From: Emticicia sp031378345
GTDB lineage: Bacteria; Bacteroidota; Bacteroidia; Cytophagales; Spirosomataceae
NCBI GenBank assembly: GCA_031378345.1
Contig: JANNDY010000089.1
Span: 99,042 to 163,041, forward strand
Length of the DNA: 64,000 nt
Reading direction: 5' to 3'
The notes beneath the pieces are model-generated. The model had not been told where the DNA came from, ran no database searches, and worked only from the letters and a program-made list of their open reading frames with translations. The position numbers and the translations under genes were made by a program. This document shows, in pieces, positions 26,679 through 34,397 of the stretch (position 1 is the first letter of the stretch; the number at the start of each line of letters is the position of its first letter).

Positions 26679-27506
26679 TCAATCACATACCATATAAGTA
26701 GTATCGCTATCAATTAAAGCACTTTTTTCGGTAAAAAGGGTTTGTATTTTCTTTGAAATTGTGATTTTTGAGATGTTGTTTGATGAGCAAATAAGTTTGA
26801 GAATTTCTATATTTTTACACAATTCGAGTGCTGTCAAGGCATTTTTTGACACATCTAAGTAGCGTAATTTTATATTTTTACTGACATCAATCGTAGCCAA
26901 TTTATTACTATTACACCTCAATTCAGAAAGAATAATATTATTACTTAAATTAAGCATTGTTAATTGGTTATTTGAAATAGTCAAAATCGTTAGCCTCGGA
27001 GATGCCTCTACCGAGATGCTTGCAAGTAGATTATCGCTGGCATTGAGGGCATATAAAAGCGTGCTTTTGATGCTTAAATCCTGTAATTTATTATTGACAC
27101 AATTCAATGTTGATAAATTCAAATTCATAGTCAAATCTAACTTTGTGAGTAGGTTTGATGAGCAATCAAACGATTCTAAAAAACTATTTTGACTTACATC
27201 AATGTCAGTTAGTTGATTCAAAGAACAATCTAAATAGCTAAGGTTTTTGAATGCTTCAATGCCTGCTAATGACTTGATTTGCAGATTTGGCACACTCAAA
27301 ACTTTAATAGCCTCGGCATCTTGCCTCGTCATTTTTCCATTAACAATGCCATCTGTGTCTAATTTTTGGACAATTAGCTCTTTTTCAAAATTACTATCTT
27401 TCAAAATAATAATATTGGGGTCAATGGTGTCAATTTCTATTGCTCGTGAGCTACAAGCAAGTACAAAACCAAAAGGAATTAGACAGAAATAAAAATATTT
27501 TTTCAT
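26679..27506 (-). CDS. Small leucine-rich-repeat lipoprotein
   Basis: Predicted surface or periplasmic lipoprotein of 275 residues. From the ATG at 27504-27506 the signal peptide is MKKYFYFCLIPFGFVLAC with the lipid-anchor cysteine at 18. An upstream in-frame ATG at 27530 would overlap the kelch gene and spoil the signal peptide. From about residue 80 there are roughly eight leucine-rich repeats of about 21 residues (LSYLDCSLNQLTDIDVSQN, LSTLNCVNNKLQDLSI, LRYLDVSKNALTAL), a pattern seen in Bacteroidota surface proteins and thought to bind proteins. It starts 10 bases after the kelch stop, so the two are probably co-transcribed. Partner unknown. Confidence 0.82.
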   Translation of the reverse strand: MKKYFYFCLIPFGFVLACSSRAIEIDTIDPNIIILKDSNFEKELIVQKLDTDGIVNGKMTRQDAEAIKVLSVPNLQIKSLAGIEAFKNLSYLDCSLNQLTDIDVSQNSFLESFDCSSNLLTKLDLTMNLNLSTLNCVNNKLQDLSIKSTLLYALNASDNLLASISVEASPRLTILTISNNQLTMLNLSNNIILSELRCNSNKLATIDVSKNIKLRYLDVSKNALTALELCKNIEILKLICSSNNISKITISKKIQTLFTEKSALIDSDTTYMVCD

Positions 27507-27516
27507 GTTCTTGATA

Positions 27517-29424
27517 TTAATTGCAGCCATTTATCTTGGCTACAAATGTTGAACCATTATTTGGAGTAACTGTTAGCCCTGGAAGAAAAAGAATCGAAGT
27601 AGCGGCGTTTACCTCTACTGTAACTTTATTGGTACTAATAGGCTTTATTTTATTTGTCAATTTAGCCGACTCATTGTTGTTATATTGATAAACACCATTA
27701 GTAAAATCGTTGGTAGGGGACGTAAGAATCAATACCGAAGTCGCACATTTATAGATAATTAATTTAAGTTTTGTTGTATTCGATACATACTTAGCCGAAT
27801 TTTGATAGGTATAACTCAAAGAAACCGTTCCCAAAAAATTTTGTATCGGTTTGAACCAAATAAGCCCTGTGCTATCCACCGAAAATATGCCATTTGAAGT
27901 TGTGAGGCTTTTTTGGATTCCTGCAAGATTTATATCAATATCAAATGTTGAATTATTGAATGTTCCTTTGGGTAAATCATTTGCTTTAATATTACACGCA
28001 ATAGAATCTCTATATGGTAAAACGAGCGAGTCAGCGTTGGCAATAGGTAATAGATTTGTGTTATATCCATCTAATGAATAACGCCACATAGCACCTGTAA
28101 AGCCCGTTAGATTGTTTGAACCCATACCATATCCGCTAAAAAGATATGTGTGTGAGCCTGTTGTAAGATGATTGAGCGTATTGACAGAAGAGCCAGGTGT
28201 ATTAATTGAATTTTCTAAGCCAAGTCCTGCTGAAACAGGTATTTCATTAACCAAATTATCGGGTTTGACAATTTCCCAGCTACCGTTTGAGGGGTTTATT
28301 CGCCAAATATCTCTCAAAAAGTCCCAATACCGCCTTAATCCACCACTCATATACAATTTATTATCATTACCCACCCAACAATAAGGAGCATTTCTTGAAC
28401 CCGGATTTGTGGCAGTTTTTGGAGGATTAAAAGTATCATTTCCCGAAATGAGTGTCCATTTGGAAGTAGCAGGATTAAATTTCCAAAGGTCGCCAAATTC
28501 ATCTGCCCCATGCGACTCAACATAGCCGCCAAATATCCAAATATTGCCTGTATTGTCTTTCCAATAGCCATAATCAGACCTTGCTCGAGGAAAATATTCA
28601 GTGCCTAAAGTATCTCCAGCGGCAGGATAAACACCGTTTGGGCAGTCTTTACAGTAAAAGCTATTTTTATTTCCACTTACAAAAGTCCATAGATTGGTAA
28701 GTGTATTATATTTCCATAAATCATTGTAGGAATAGTTATTTGCTCCGTCGATTGCTCCTCCATACATCCAAAAATTATTGCTTTCATCAAACCATGCCCT
28801 TGTACGATACCTCTCATGGGGTTTGTTTGCCGAAGTACCTTGATTTCCAAAATAAGTCCATTTCCTTTTCTTAGGATTGTACCTCCATAAGTCGGAGAGT
28901 GCCGAAATTTGATTAGTAACATTATTTTTATAAAGCCCACCAAAAAACCAAATATTTCCATTTTTATCAACTGCCGAAGCCATTCTATTTCTGCCTCCTG
29001 GGTTGGCTATTGAACTTTCTTTTCCAAGGGTGTCTTGCACCATTTGCCAGCCCAAATCAGAAATAAAAGCCCATTTTTGCTGAGATATGTCATAAATCCA
29101 AAAATCGGATGAAAATTCAAACTCCAATGAAGCTCCGCCATATACATAAATATCATTATTATTAGCGATTCCGCCAGCAGAATGTTCTCTAACAGAAGGC
29201 TTTATAGCACTTCCTAAAACCCAGGGCGTACCTCTAACACTTAATGGTGAGGGTAGGGGGCGAGGAGTAATCCAAATAGCATCACTTACCAAATATCCTG
29301 CGGTCCAAGTCCATTGATTTTGTGAAAAACAATTAAGAGCTATGAAATTTAGAATGATTAAGCAAAAGAAACTTTTAGTTTTGAGGTGCGAGGATATAGC
29401 AAAAGCTTTGCTTTTTAGGTACAC
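27517..29424 (-). CDS. Secreted kelch-repeat protein with a C-terminal adhesin-like tail
   Basis: Secreted protein of 635 residues. A signal peptide of about 35 residues ends NCFSQ. A galactose-oxidase-like kelch propeller follows, with at least six repeats in which a YGG or FGG turn comes before a W-x-Y or W-x-F block (WFFGGLYKNN, WMYGGAIDG, WIFGGYVESHG). Beyond about residue 455 come an immunoglobulin or cadherin-like stretch and a short tail (ATSILFLPGLTVTPNNGSTF, then KINGCN) of the kind common in Bacteroidota surface proteins. No copper-site evidence for real galactose oxidase activity is visible. The only start candidate in frame is GTG at 29422-29424. It is followed by the LRR lipoprotein, so an adhesion or peptide-binding role is plausible. 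Confidence 0.83.
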   Translation of the reverse strand: MYLKSKAFAISSHLKTKSFFCLIILNFIALNCFSQNQWTWTAGYLVSDAIWITPRPLPSPLSVRGTPWVLGSAIKPSVREHSAGGIANNNDIYVYGGASLEFEFSSDFWIYDISQQKWAFISDLGWQMVQDTLGKESSIANPGGRNRMASAVDKNGNIWFFGGLYKNNVTNQISALSDLWRYNPKKRKWTYFGNQGTSANKPHERYRTRAWFDESNNFWMYGGAIDGANNYSYNDLWKYNTLTNLWTFVSGNKNSFYCKDCPNGVYPAAGDTLGTEYFPRARSDYGYWKDNTGNIWIFGGYVESHGADEFGDLWKFNPATSKWTLISGNDTFNPPKTATNPGSRNAPYCWVGNDNKLYMSGGLRRYWDFLRDIWRINPSNGSWEIVKPDNLVNEIPVSAGLGLENSINTPGSSVNTLNHLTTGSHTYLFSGYGMGSNNLTGFTGAMWRYSLDGYNTNLLPIANADSLVLPYRDSIACNIKANDLPKGTFNNSTFDIDINLAGIQKSLTTSNGIFSVDSTGLIWFKPIQNFLGTVSLSYTYQNSAKYVSNTTKLKLIIYKCATSVLILTSPTNDFTNGVYQYNNNESAKLTNKIKPISTNKVTVEVNAATSILFLPGLTVTPNNGSTFVAKINGCN

Positions 29425-29715
29425 AATTATTGTTGTTTGGAATGTTTATAAATATGGCACGTATCTTTACTAACGAAATTAAATAGGACAATTGTTTTCT
29501 TCACCTCATTTAATTTCAATATATAGTTACGAAAAATCAATGAAAAGCATGAGTTTTCTTATTTTCCGGTAGTATATTTTCATAAAAAGTGCTTTTTGAG
29601 TTAACTTCAGGACATAAATAGCTCTCGAAGATAATTATAGCAATAATCAATTATATATTTCCTATCAAGCAAAAATAGCTATCTTTACAGAAAATTATTT
29701 ACTTTTTGCCATCGA

Positions 29716-30498
29716 ATGAAACTACAAGTTGCTTGCCAGCTCGATTATAAAACCCAAGAAAACGTACCACTTATTTTGATGCTTCGCCCTCGTAGCGGCT
29801 CAGGACAATGGGTTATGAAAGAGGAATACTTGTTCAGTCCAAATGTACCAGTTACCGATTATATAGATTCATATAGTAATATTTGCCAACGATTGATTAC
29901 TCCAGTTGGCGATTTTAGCATAAAAACTTCTGCAGTTGTAGAAACCACCGACCATATTGAAGTAGATTTTGAAGCTGAATTTGTGCCTGTCGAAAACCTT
30001 CCCAGCGAAATACTTATATACATTTTGCCAAGTCGCTATTGCGAATCTGATAAATTGGCAAATCTTGCATTCGAAATCGTAGGAGATTTGCCAATGGGAT
30101 ATGCCCAAGTTGATGCCATTCGGCAATGGGTAAAAGACAACATACTTTTTGAGTACGGGCATAGTAGCACTTCCACATCGGCTTATGATATTGTTCAAAA
30201 TCGAAAAGGTGTTTGCCGAGATTTATCACATCTTTGCATTGCCCTATGCCGAAGCCTCAATATTCCTGCACGCATGGCGGTTGGCTATCTTCACGAACTA
30301 AAACCTATGGACTTACACGCTTGGTTTGAAGCATATCTCGGTGGGAAATGGTTTACTTTTGATGCAACTCAAACCGAACCCAAAGGCAACAGAGTTGTGT
30401 TGGCAAATGGTCGAGATGCCGCCGACGTAGCTTTGGCAACCCAGTTTGGCGATATGCAATTAGTAAGTATGTATGTGTCGGTTGAAGAAATTAAATAA
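29716..30498 (+). CDS. Transglutaminase-like cysteine protease family protein
   Basis: Cytoplasmic protein of 260 residues; there is no signal peptide. The N-terminal half matches the bacterial transglutaminase N-domain (LRPRSGSGQWV, ITPVGDFSIK). The transglutaminase core has the full triad: Cys in NRKGVCRDLSHLCIALCRSL (about 167), His in LHAWFEAYLGG (about 202) and Asp in WFTFDATQ (about 216). Such proteins act as proteases or protein cross-linkers; the target is unknown. The sequence TATCTTTA at 29680-29687 upstream resembles the -7 promoter box. It precedes bamD by 65 bases on the same strand, but bamD has a better promoter box of its own. Confidence 0.92.
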   Translation: MKLQVACQLDYKTQENVPLILMLRPRSGSGQWVMKEEYLFSPNVPVTDYIDSYSNICQRLITPVGDFSIKTSAVVETTDHIEVDFEAEFVPVENLPSEILIYILPSRYCESDKLANLAFEIVGDLPMGYAQVDAIRQWVKDNILFEYGHSSTSTSAYDIVQNRKGVCRDLSHLCIALCRSLNIPARMAVGYLHELKPMDLHAWFEAYLGGKWFTFDATQTEPKGNRVVLANGRDAADVALATQFGDMQLVSMYVSVEEIK

Positions 30499-30550
30499 TT
30501 TTCGAGAATATTTAGTAAAAAAAATCGTTATAAAAGTGCTATATTTTTAC

Positions 30551-30558
30551 TATCTTTG
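30551..30558 (+). promoter_or_regulatory. -7 promoter box immediately before bamD
   Basis: TATCTTTG matches TAnnTTTG exactly and ends five bases before the bamD ATG at 30564. If used, the transcript would be nearly leaderless. No clear -33 TTG is seen. Confidence 0.5.
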
Positions 30559-30563
30559 CACCC

Positions 30564-31505
30564 ATGTTTTTAAAAATACCACAAATCGCATTGTTATTCG
30601 TTAGTATTCTGTTATTTTCTGCCTGTTCAAGCAAGTTTATGAAATTACAGAAGAAAGGTACGACCGAACAAAAATATTTTGCTGCCAACGATTATTATAA
30701 AAAAGGGGACTACTATAAAGCTGGGACACTTTTTGAAGAAATAATTCCATTATTGAAAGGCGATTCGCTTGCTGAAAATGCTCAGTTTTATAATGCCTAC
30801 TCGCAATTTCAGCAAAAACAATATAGCATGAGTGCTTATTTGTTCAAGAGTTTTTATGCAACTTATGCCAATAGCCCCTTGGCTGAAGAAGCATTTTATA
30901 TGTATGCGTTTTCGATGTTTAAAGATTCTCCGAATTTTGACCTTGACCAAACAAGTACATTGACAGCTATCGAATCGTTGCAAACTTTCATAAATTCTTA
31001 TCCTGATAGTAAATATGCTGAAAGTTGTAGCCAAAATTTGAAAGATTTAAGACATCGTTTGGAAGAAAAAGCTTACGAAAAAGCAAAATTATATTACAAA
31101 ACGAGTGGTGTTACGATAGCCAATTTCAAAGCGGCAGTTGTAGCAATTGATAATTTTCAAAGAGATTTTCCAGATTCTGAATACATCGAAGAATTATCTT
31201 TCTTGAAAGTGCAGTCGCAGTTTGAATTGGCAGAAGTAAGTTATGAAAACAAGCAGCGAGAAAGATATACCGATGCTTTGAAATTCTATGAAAGTTTTAT
31301 TGATGCTTTTCCAAAAAGTAAGTATCTCAAGCAATCAGAAAAGATTTATGATGGGGCAAACAAAGGACTTGAAAAAGTAGCGAAATTTGAGCAAGAAGTA
31401 AAAGAATTTAAGGCAAAAGAGGCAGCAAGAGTAGCAAAGGAGAAAGAAGATGCCGTGAAAGAGAAAGCTAAAAAAGAAGAAAAAGTAGGCAAAAATACTC
31501 CTTAA
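30564..31505 (+). CDS. bamD: Outer membrane protein assembly factor BamD-like lipoprotein
   Basis: Periplasmic lipoprotein of the BAM complex, which folds outer-membrane proteins. It has 313 residues with a lipobox ending at Cys21 (LLFSAC). TPR repeats run from about 40 to 265 (YYKKGDYYKAGTLFEEIIP, SPLAEEAFYMYAFSMF, FINSYPDSKYAESC, FIDAFPKSKYLKQ). The last 45 residues are a highly charged Lys/Glu/Ala tail with coiled-coil character. It heads the conserved Bacteroidota order bamD-rpoZ, which supports the assignment. Confidence 0.92.
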   Translation: MFLKIPQIALLFVSILLFSACSSKFMKLQKKGTTEQKYFAANDYYKKGDYYKAGTLFEEIIPLLKGDSLAENAQFYNAYSQFQQKQYSMSAYLFKSFYATYANSPLAEEAFYMYAFSMFKDSPNFDLDQTSTLTAIESLQTFINSYPDSKYAESCSQNLKDLRHRLEEKAYEKAKLYYKTSGVTIANFKAAVVAIDNFQRDFPDSEYIEELSFLKVQSQFELAEVSYENKQRERYTDALKFYESFIDAFPKSKYLKQSEKIYDGANKGLEKVAKFEQEVKEFKAKEAARVAKEKEDAVKEKAKKEEKVGKNTP

Positions 31506-31584
31506 TTGTGGAGGTTTTTTACAAGAAAATATTATTTTTACATCAAAAACAAGACCCTTTGAAATGTGGGGTTGATTCAAAATT

Positions 31585-31890
31585 ATGGCAGTAAATCCTT
31601 CAATTGTTTCGAGAGATTTAGATAAACTTGCAGCTAAAACAGGTAATATCTATGAGTCAGTATATATTGCATCGCAACGTGCAAGACAAATTGCAGTTAA
31701 AACCAAAGAAGAATTAACTCAGAAATTGGGTGAATTTGCTTCAAATATTGACAATTTGGAAGAGATTTTTGAGAATCGTGAGCAAATCGAAATCTCGAAA
31801 TTTTATGAGCGTCAGCCAAAACCAACTTCGGTAGCTTTGGAAGAATTCATCGAAGACAAAGTAGAATATCGTTGGAAAGACGCTGAGTAA
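31585..31890 (+). CDS. rpoZ: RNA polymerase omega subunit-like protein
   Basis: Small RNA polymerase subunit of 101 residues that helps assemble and stabilise beta-prime. It shows the Rpb6/omega helix SVYIASQRARQIAVKTKEEL (about residues 26-45). A divergent, acidic C-terminal part (to EYRWKDAE) is typical of the Bacteroidota version. Its place 79 bases after bamD is the usual one in this phylum. A GAAA-loop terminator follows directly, so the transcript ends here and does not run into coaBC. Confidence 0.9.
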   Translation: MAVNPSIVSRDLDKLAAKTGNIYESVYIASQRARQIAVKTKEELTQKLGEFASNIDNLEEIFENREQIEISKFYERQPKPTSVALEEFIEDKVEYRWKDAE

Positions 31891-31917
31891 AAAACAGTTG
31901 TTCTATAAGAAATAATT

Positions 31918-31946
31918 AGCGGTTAGAGAAATCTGACTGCTTTTTT
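31918..31946 (+). terminator. Rho-independent terminator with GAAA loop after rpoZ
   Basis: A 10-base stem (31918-31927 with 31932-31941, two wobble pairs) has a GAAA tetraloop at 31928-31931 and six T residues at 31941-31946. It faces the convergent tamA stop at 31962. Confidence 0.88.
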
Positions 31947-31961
31947 GGTTTTCAGCAAAAC

Positions 31962-34397
31962 TTAAAAAGGTAAATCAACGGCAATATTCAAAATCAAGTT
32001 TTCTTTTCGCCACGATTTAGTAAAAGGGTCAATTTTATTCAGAACCCATCGTTCGTGTTCGGGCAACCAAGGCTTGCGAAAAGGTGCTGCAAGGTCGAGG
32101 CGAAGTTTGAAATAAGTAAAATCTAAACGTAGCCCAATGCCTCCACCAACGGCAATTTGTTTGTAAAAATCTTTCTTGAAAACACCTTCTTCAGGATAAA
32201 AAGAATCTTCATTATATTTTGCCGACCAAATATTTCCCGCATCAACAAAAGCTGCAAGATTTATTAACTGAGTAACTTTTATGCGTAATTCGGTGTTCAT
32301 TTCTAATTTAATATCGCCATAAGCATTGATGAAAATTGCGGTTGAATCTCCCCTAATATTATAGCTGCCGGGTCCAAGCGACCTTGCTCTAAAAGCCCTT
32401 ATGCTATTGCTGCCGCCTACAAAATATTGCTTTAATTGATAAGGCAAGCTTTTCGAATTTCCATAAGGCAAACCGTAACCTAATATCATTCTATTAGCCA
32501 AGCGAATTCTTGAAGTAAAATCATAATAATACCTCATTTCAGCATCAAAACGAGCATATTGTTCAAAATTTAAATTCAATAATTGCTTAACATTATCTTT
32601 TGTTTTTTTTGTTAAAATCCCTGCAATATTTCCTGCTATATCTACACCTGTATTGAGATAAAAGTAATTTCTCGGACTAAGTTTTGGTGTATAAATAATA
32701 TTGTACTGTCCTCCTAAGATTAATCGAGTTTCTAAGATTTGAAAATAGCGTAGCAAATCTTGAATATTACCAGCACCTACACTTCTATCAATTTTATCGG
32801 TAAATTCTTGACTAATATTTTTGGGTTTAATCAAATTAATTGACAGTGGCGTGAGGTTATGTTCAAATTTTGCATTTTTTCGCCAATTATAACTCAGCGA
32901 GCTTCTCAAAGAAGTTATTGTATATTGTCTGTATTTATAGTAGGTACTATCTTCCCTCTGACCAACACCATTTTGAATCAAACGCTCATAACCAATATTA
33001 ATAGTAGTTTTTGGCGATGCTTGATTTCGACCAGAATTTATTTTATAAAAAGGTAAAATAAATCTCGGAAAAGAAAGGTCAGCATCTCCAGCAATGCGAT
33101 AATAGCTATTGACATTATTATTTATTTGTCCGCCCAACTGAAAATCAAAACCTGTATTAATTCCTAATTTCAAGATTTCTGCCCCTCTAAAAATATTTAT
33201 ATTCGACCAATTTACGCCCAGAAGCGTTCCTGCAAGGTTATTTGAGCGAGTAAGTGCATTGAGCTCTGCTTGAAAAGACTTGTTTTTGAGTGTAGAAAGG
33301 TCATAAACTACATTAATAAATGCAGAATCGGAACGATTGACCAACTCAAAACGATTCTTGACAAACTTAAAATTTCGTAAATTTATCAAGCGTGATAAAG
33401 AGGTATTATGTACTCGGCTACTATAAAAATCATTTTTTCTGAAACTAATTGCCTCATCGAAAACCTTTTGTTTATAAGCTCGTTTTGGGTCAAAAACTTT
33501 AAAATTATTCCTTGTCCGAATGGAGCCACGAGTGCTATCTTGGGTATCAACATAAATCAAAACATCCTTTATTCGATATTGTTTGAGCGAGGTTTGTAGA
33601 ATATTTGGCTTTAATTCGAGATATAAATTTACTTTTTGCGAATTTTGGTTAGAATCAATTTTTATAAGCAAAAAATCAGGTCTGAAAAAGTAAAAACCTT
33701 TCAATTTCAATGCCTCGTCTATGCGTTCTCTTTCGAGTTTTATATTATCAAATCGGTAAGGTTTATCTATTAATAGCAAAGAATTTTCTTTGGTTTGCTG
33801 AATCATTTGTTCTAAAACCGAGCTGTCTTTTTTTATAAATTGCACACTATTAATGCTATAACGAGGCATAACATTAGCTACATAAATAGCCTGAGATTTT
33901 TTTCCATTAATAATTAATTCGCCCGAAGCTGTTGAGCGAAAATAGCCTTCATTATTCAAAAAATTGCTAATAATTTCGGTATTTGTATTAACCGCCCGCT
34001 TGCTGGCAAGTACGGGTACTTCTCCAAATTTCTCTCTAAACCAACGGCGTGGACTTTTCTTTTTTTTCGGCTCGCCCAAAACATAGTACAACCAAACCTT
34101 ATAAGGGAAACCCAAAAGTGTGCTATTGGGCAAAGGTCGAATGATGCTAACTAATTGATTATCAAGGGTTTTAATCTCTTTTTTAGTTAAACTCGAATCG
34201 GCATTGACAGTAATTTTCGCTCCAGTATAAAGGCTTTCACCTTGAGGAATATGCTTACTGATGGAGCAGGAGGTGAGGAGGAGAAGCCCCAACAGCCCCA
34301 CCCCGACCCTCCCCAATGGGGAGGGAGAAAAAAAGACTTTTATTACTTTGAGTAAAAGCCCTCCCCATCGGGGAGGGCTGGGTGGGGCTTTTTTCAT
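31962..34397 (-). CDS. BamA/TamA family (Omp85) outer-membrane lipoprotein
   Basis: Omp85-family outer-membrane protein, probably the TamA partner of the TamB encoded just upstream; together they move lipids or proteins to the outer membrane. It has 811 residues, with POTRA-like domains to about 400 and a C-terminal 16-strand barrel (LPYQLKQYFVGGSNSIRAFR, GYGLPYGN, ending LNIAVDLPF). A lipobox (LLTSC) ends at Cys44. The start overlaps the tamB stop as ATGA. Residues 3-35 are encoded by the inverted-repeat element at 34294-34390, so the signal sequence is unusually long and Pro/Gly-rich. Either it still works as a composite signal peptide or translation starts inside it. Confidence 0.9.
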   Translation of the reverse strand: MKKAPPSPPRWGGLLLKVIKVFFSPSPLGRVGVGLLGLLLLTSCSISKHIPQGESLYTGAKITVNADSSLTKKEIKTLDNQLVSIIRPLPNSTLLGFPYKVWLYYVLGEPKKKKSPRRWFREKFGEVPVLASKRAVNTNTEIISNFLNNEGYFRSTASGELIINGKKSQAIYVANVMPRYSINSVQFIKKDSSVLEQMIQQTKENSLLLIDKPYRFDNIKLERERIDEALKLKGFYFFRPDFLLIKIDSNQNSQKVNLYLELKPNILQTSLKQYRIKDVLIYVDTQDSTRGSIRTRNNFKVFDPKRAYKQKVFDEAISFRKNDFYSSRVHNTSLSRLINLRNFKFVKNRFELVNRSDSAFINVVYDLSTLKNKSFQAELNALTRSNNLAGTLLGVNWSNINIFRGAEILKLGINTGFDFQLGGQINNNVNSYYRIAGDADLSFPRFILPFYKINSGRNQASPKTTINIGYERLIQNGVGQREDSTYYKYRQYTITSLRSSLSYNWRKNAKFEHNLTPLSINLIKPKNISQEFTDKIDRSVGAGNIQDLLRYFQILETRLILGGQYNIIYTPKLSPRNYFYLNTGVDIAGNIAGILTKKTKDNVKQLLNLNFEQYARFDAEMRYYYDFTSRIRLANRMILGYGLPYGNSKSLPYQLKQYFVGGSNSIRAFRARSLGPGSYNIRGDSTAIFINAYGDIKLEMNTELRIKVTQLINLAAFVDAGNIWSAKYNEDSFYPEEGVFKKDFYKQIAVGGGIGLRLDFTYFKLRLDLAAPFRKPWLPEHERWVLNKIDPFTKSWRKENLILNIAVDLPF
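34294..34390. repeat. GC-rich inverted-repeat (REP-like) element at the tamA start
   Basis: Two near-identical units of about 32 bases lie head to head (34294-34325 and 34357-34390), separated by 31 AT-rich bases. Each contains its own hairpin: 34307-34314 with 34318-34325 (loop AAT) and 34357-34366 with 34370-34379 (loop ATC). Both share AGCCCCACCC, then CCCTCCCC, then GGGGAGGG. The element is far richer in GC than its surroundings. It ends four bases from the tamA ATG and lies inside the coding frame. Confidence 0.9.

Noticed and set aside
27517..29424. Assignment of the kelch protein as galactose oxidase
   Set aside because: Only the propeller repeats are visible; the Cys-Tyr copper-site pattern was not found, so no oxidase function is claimed despite the nearby galactose genes.
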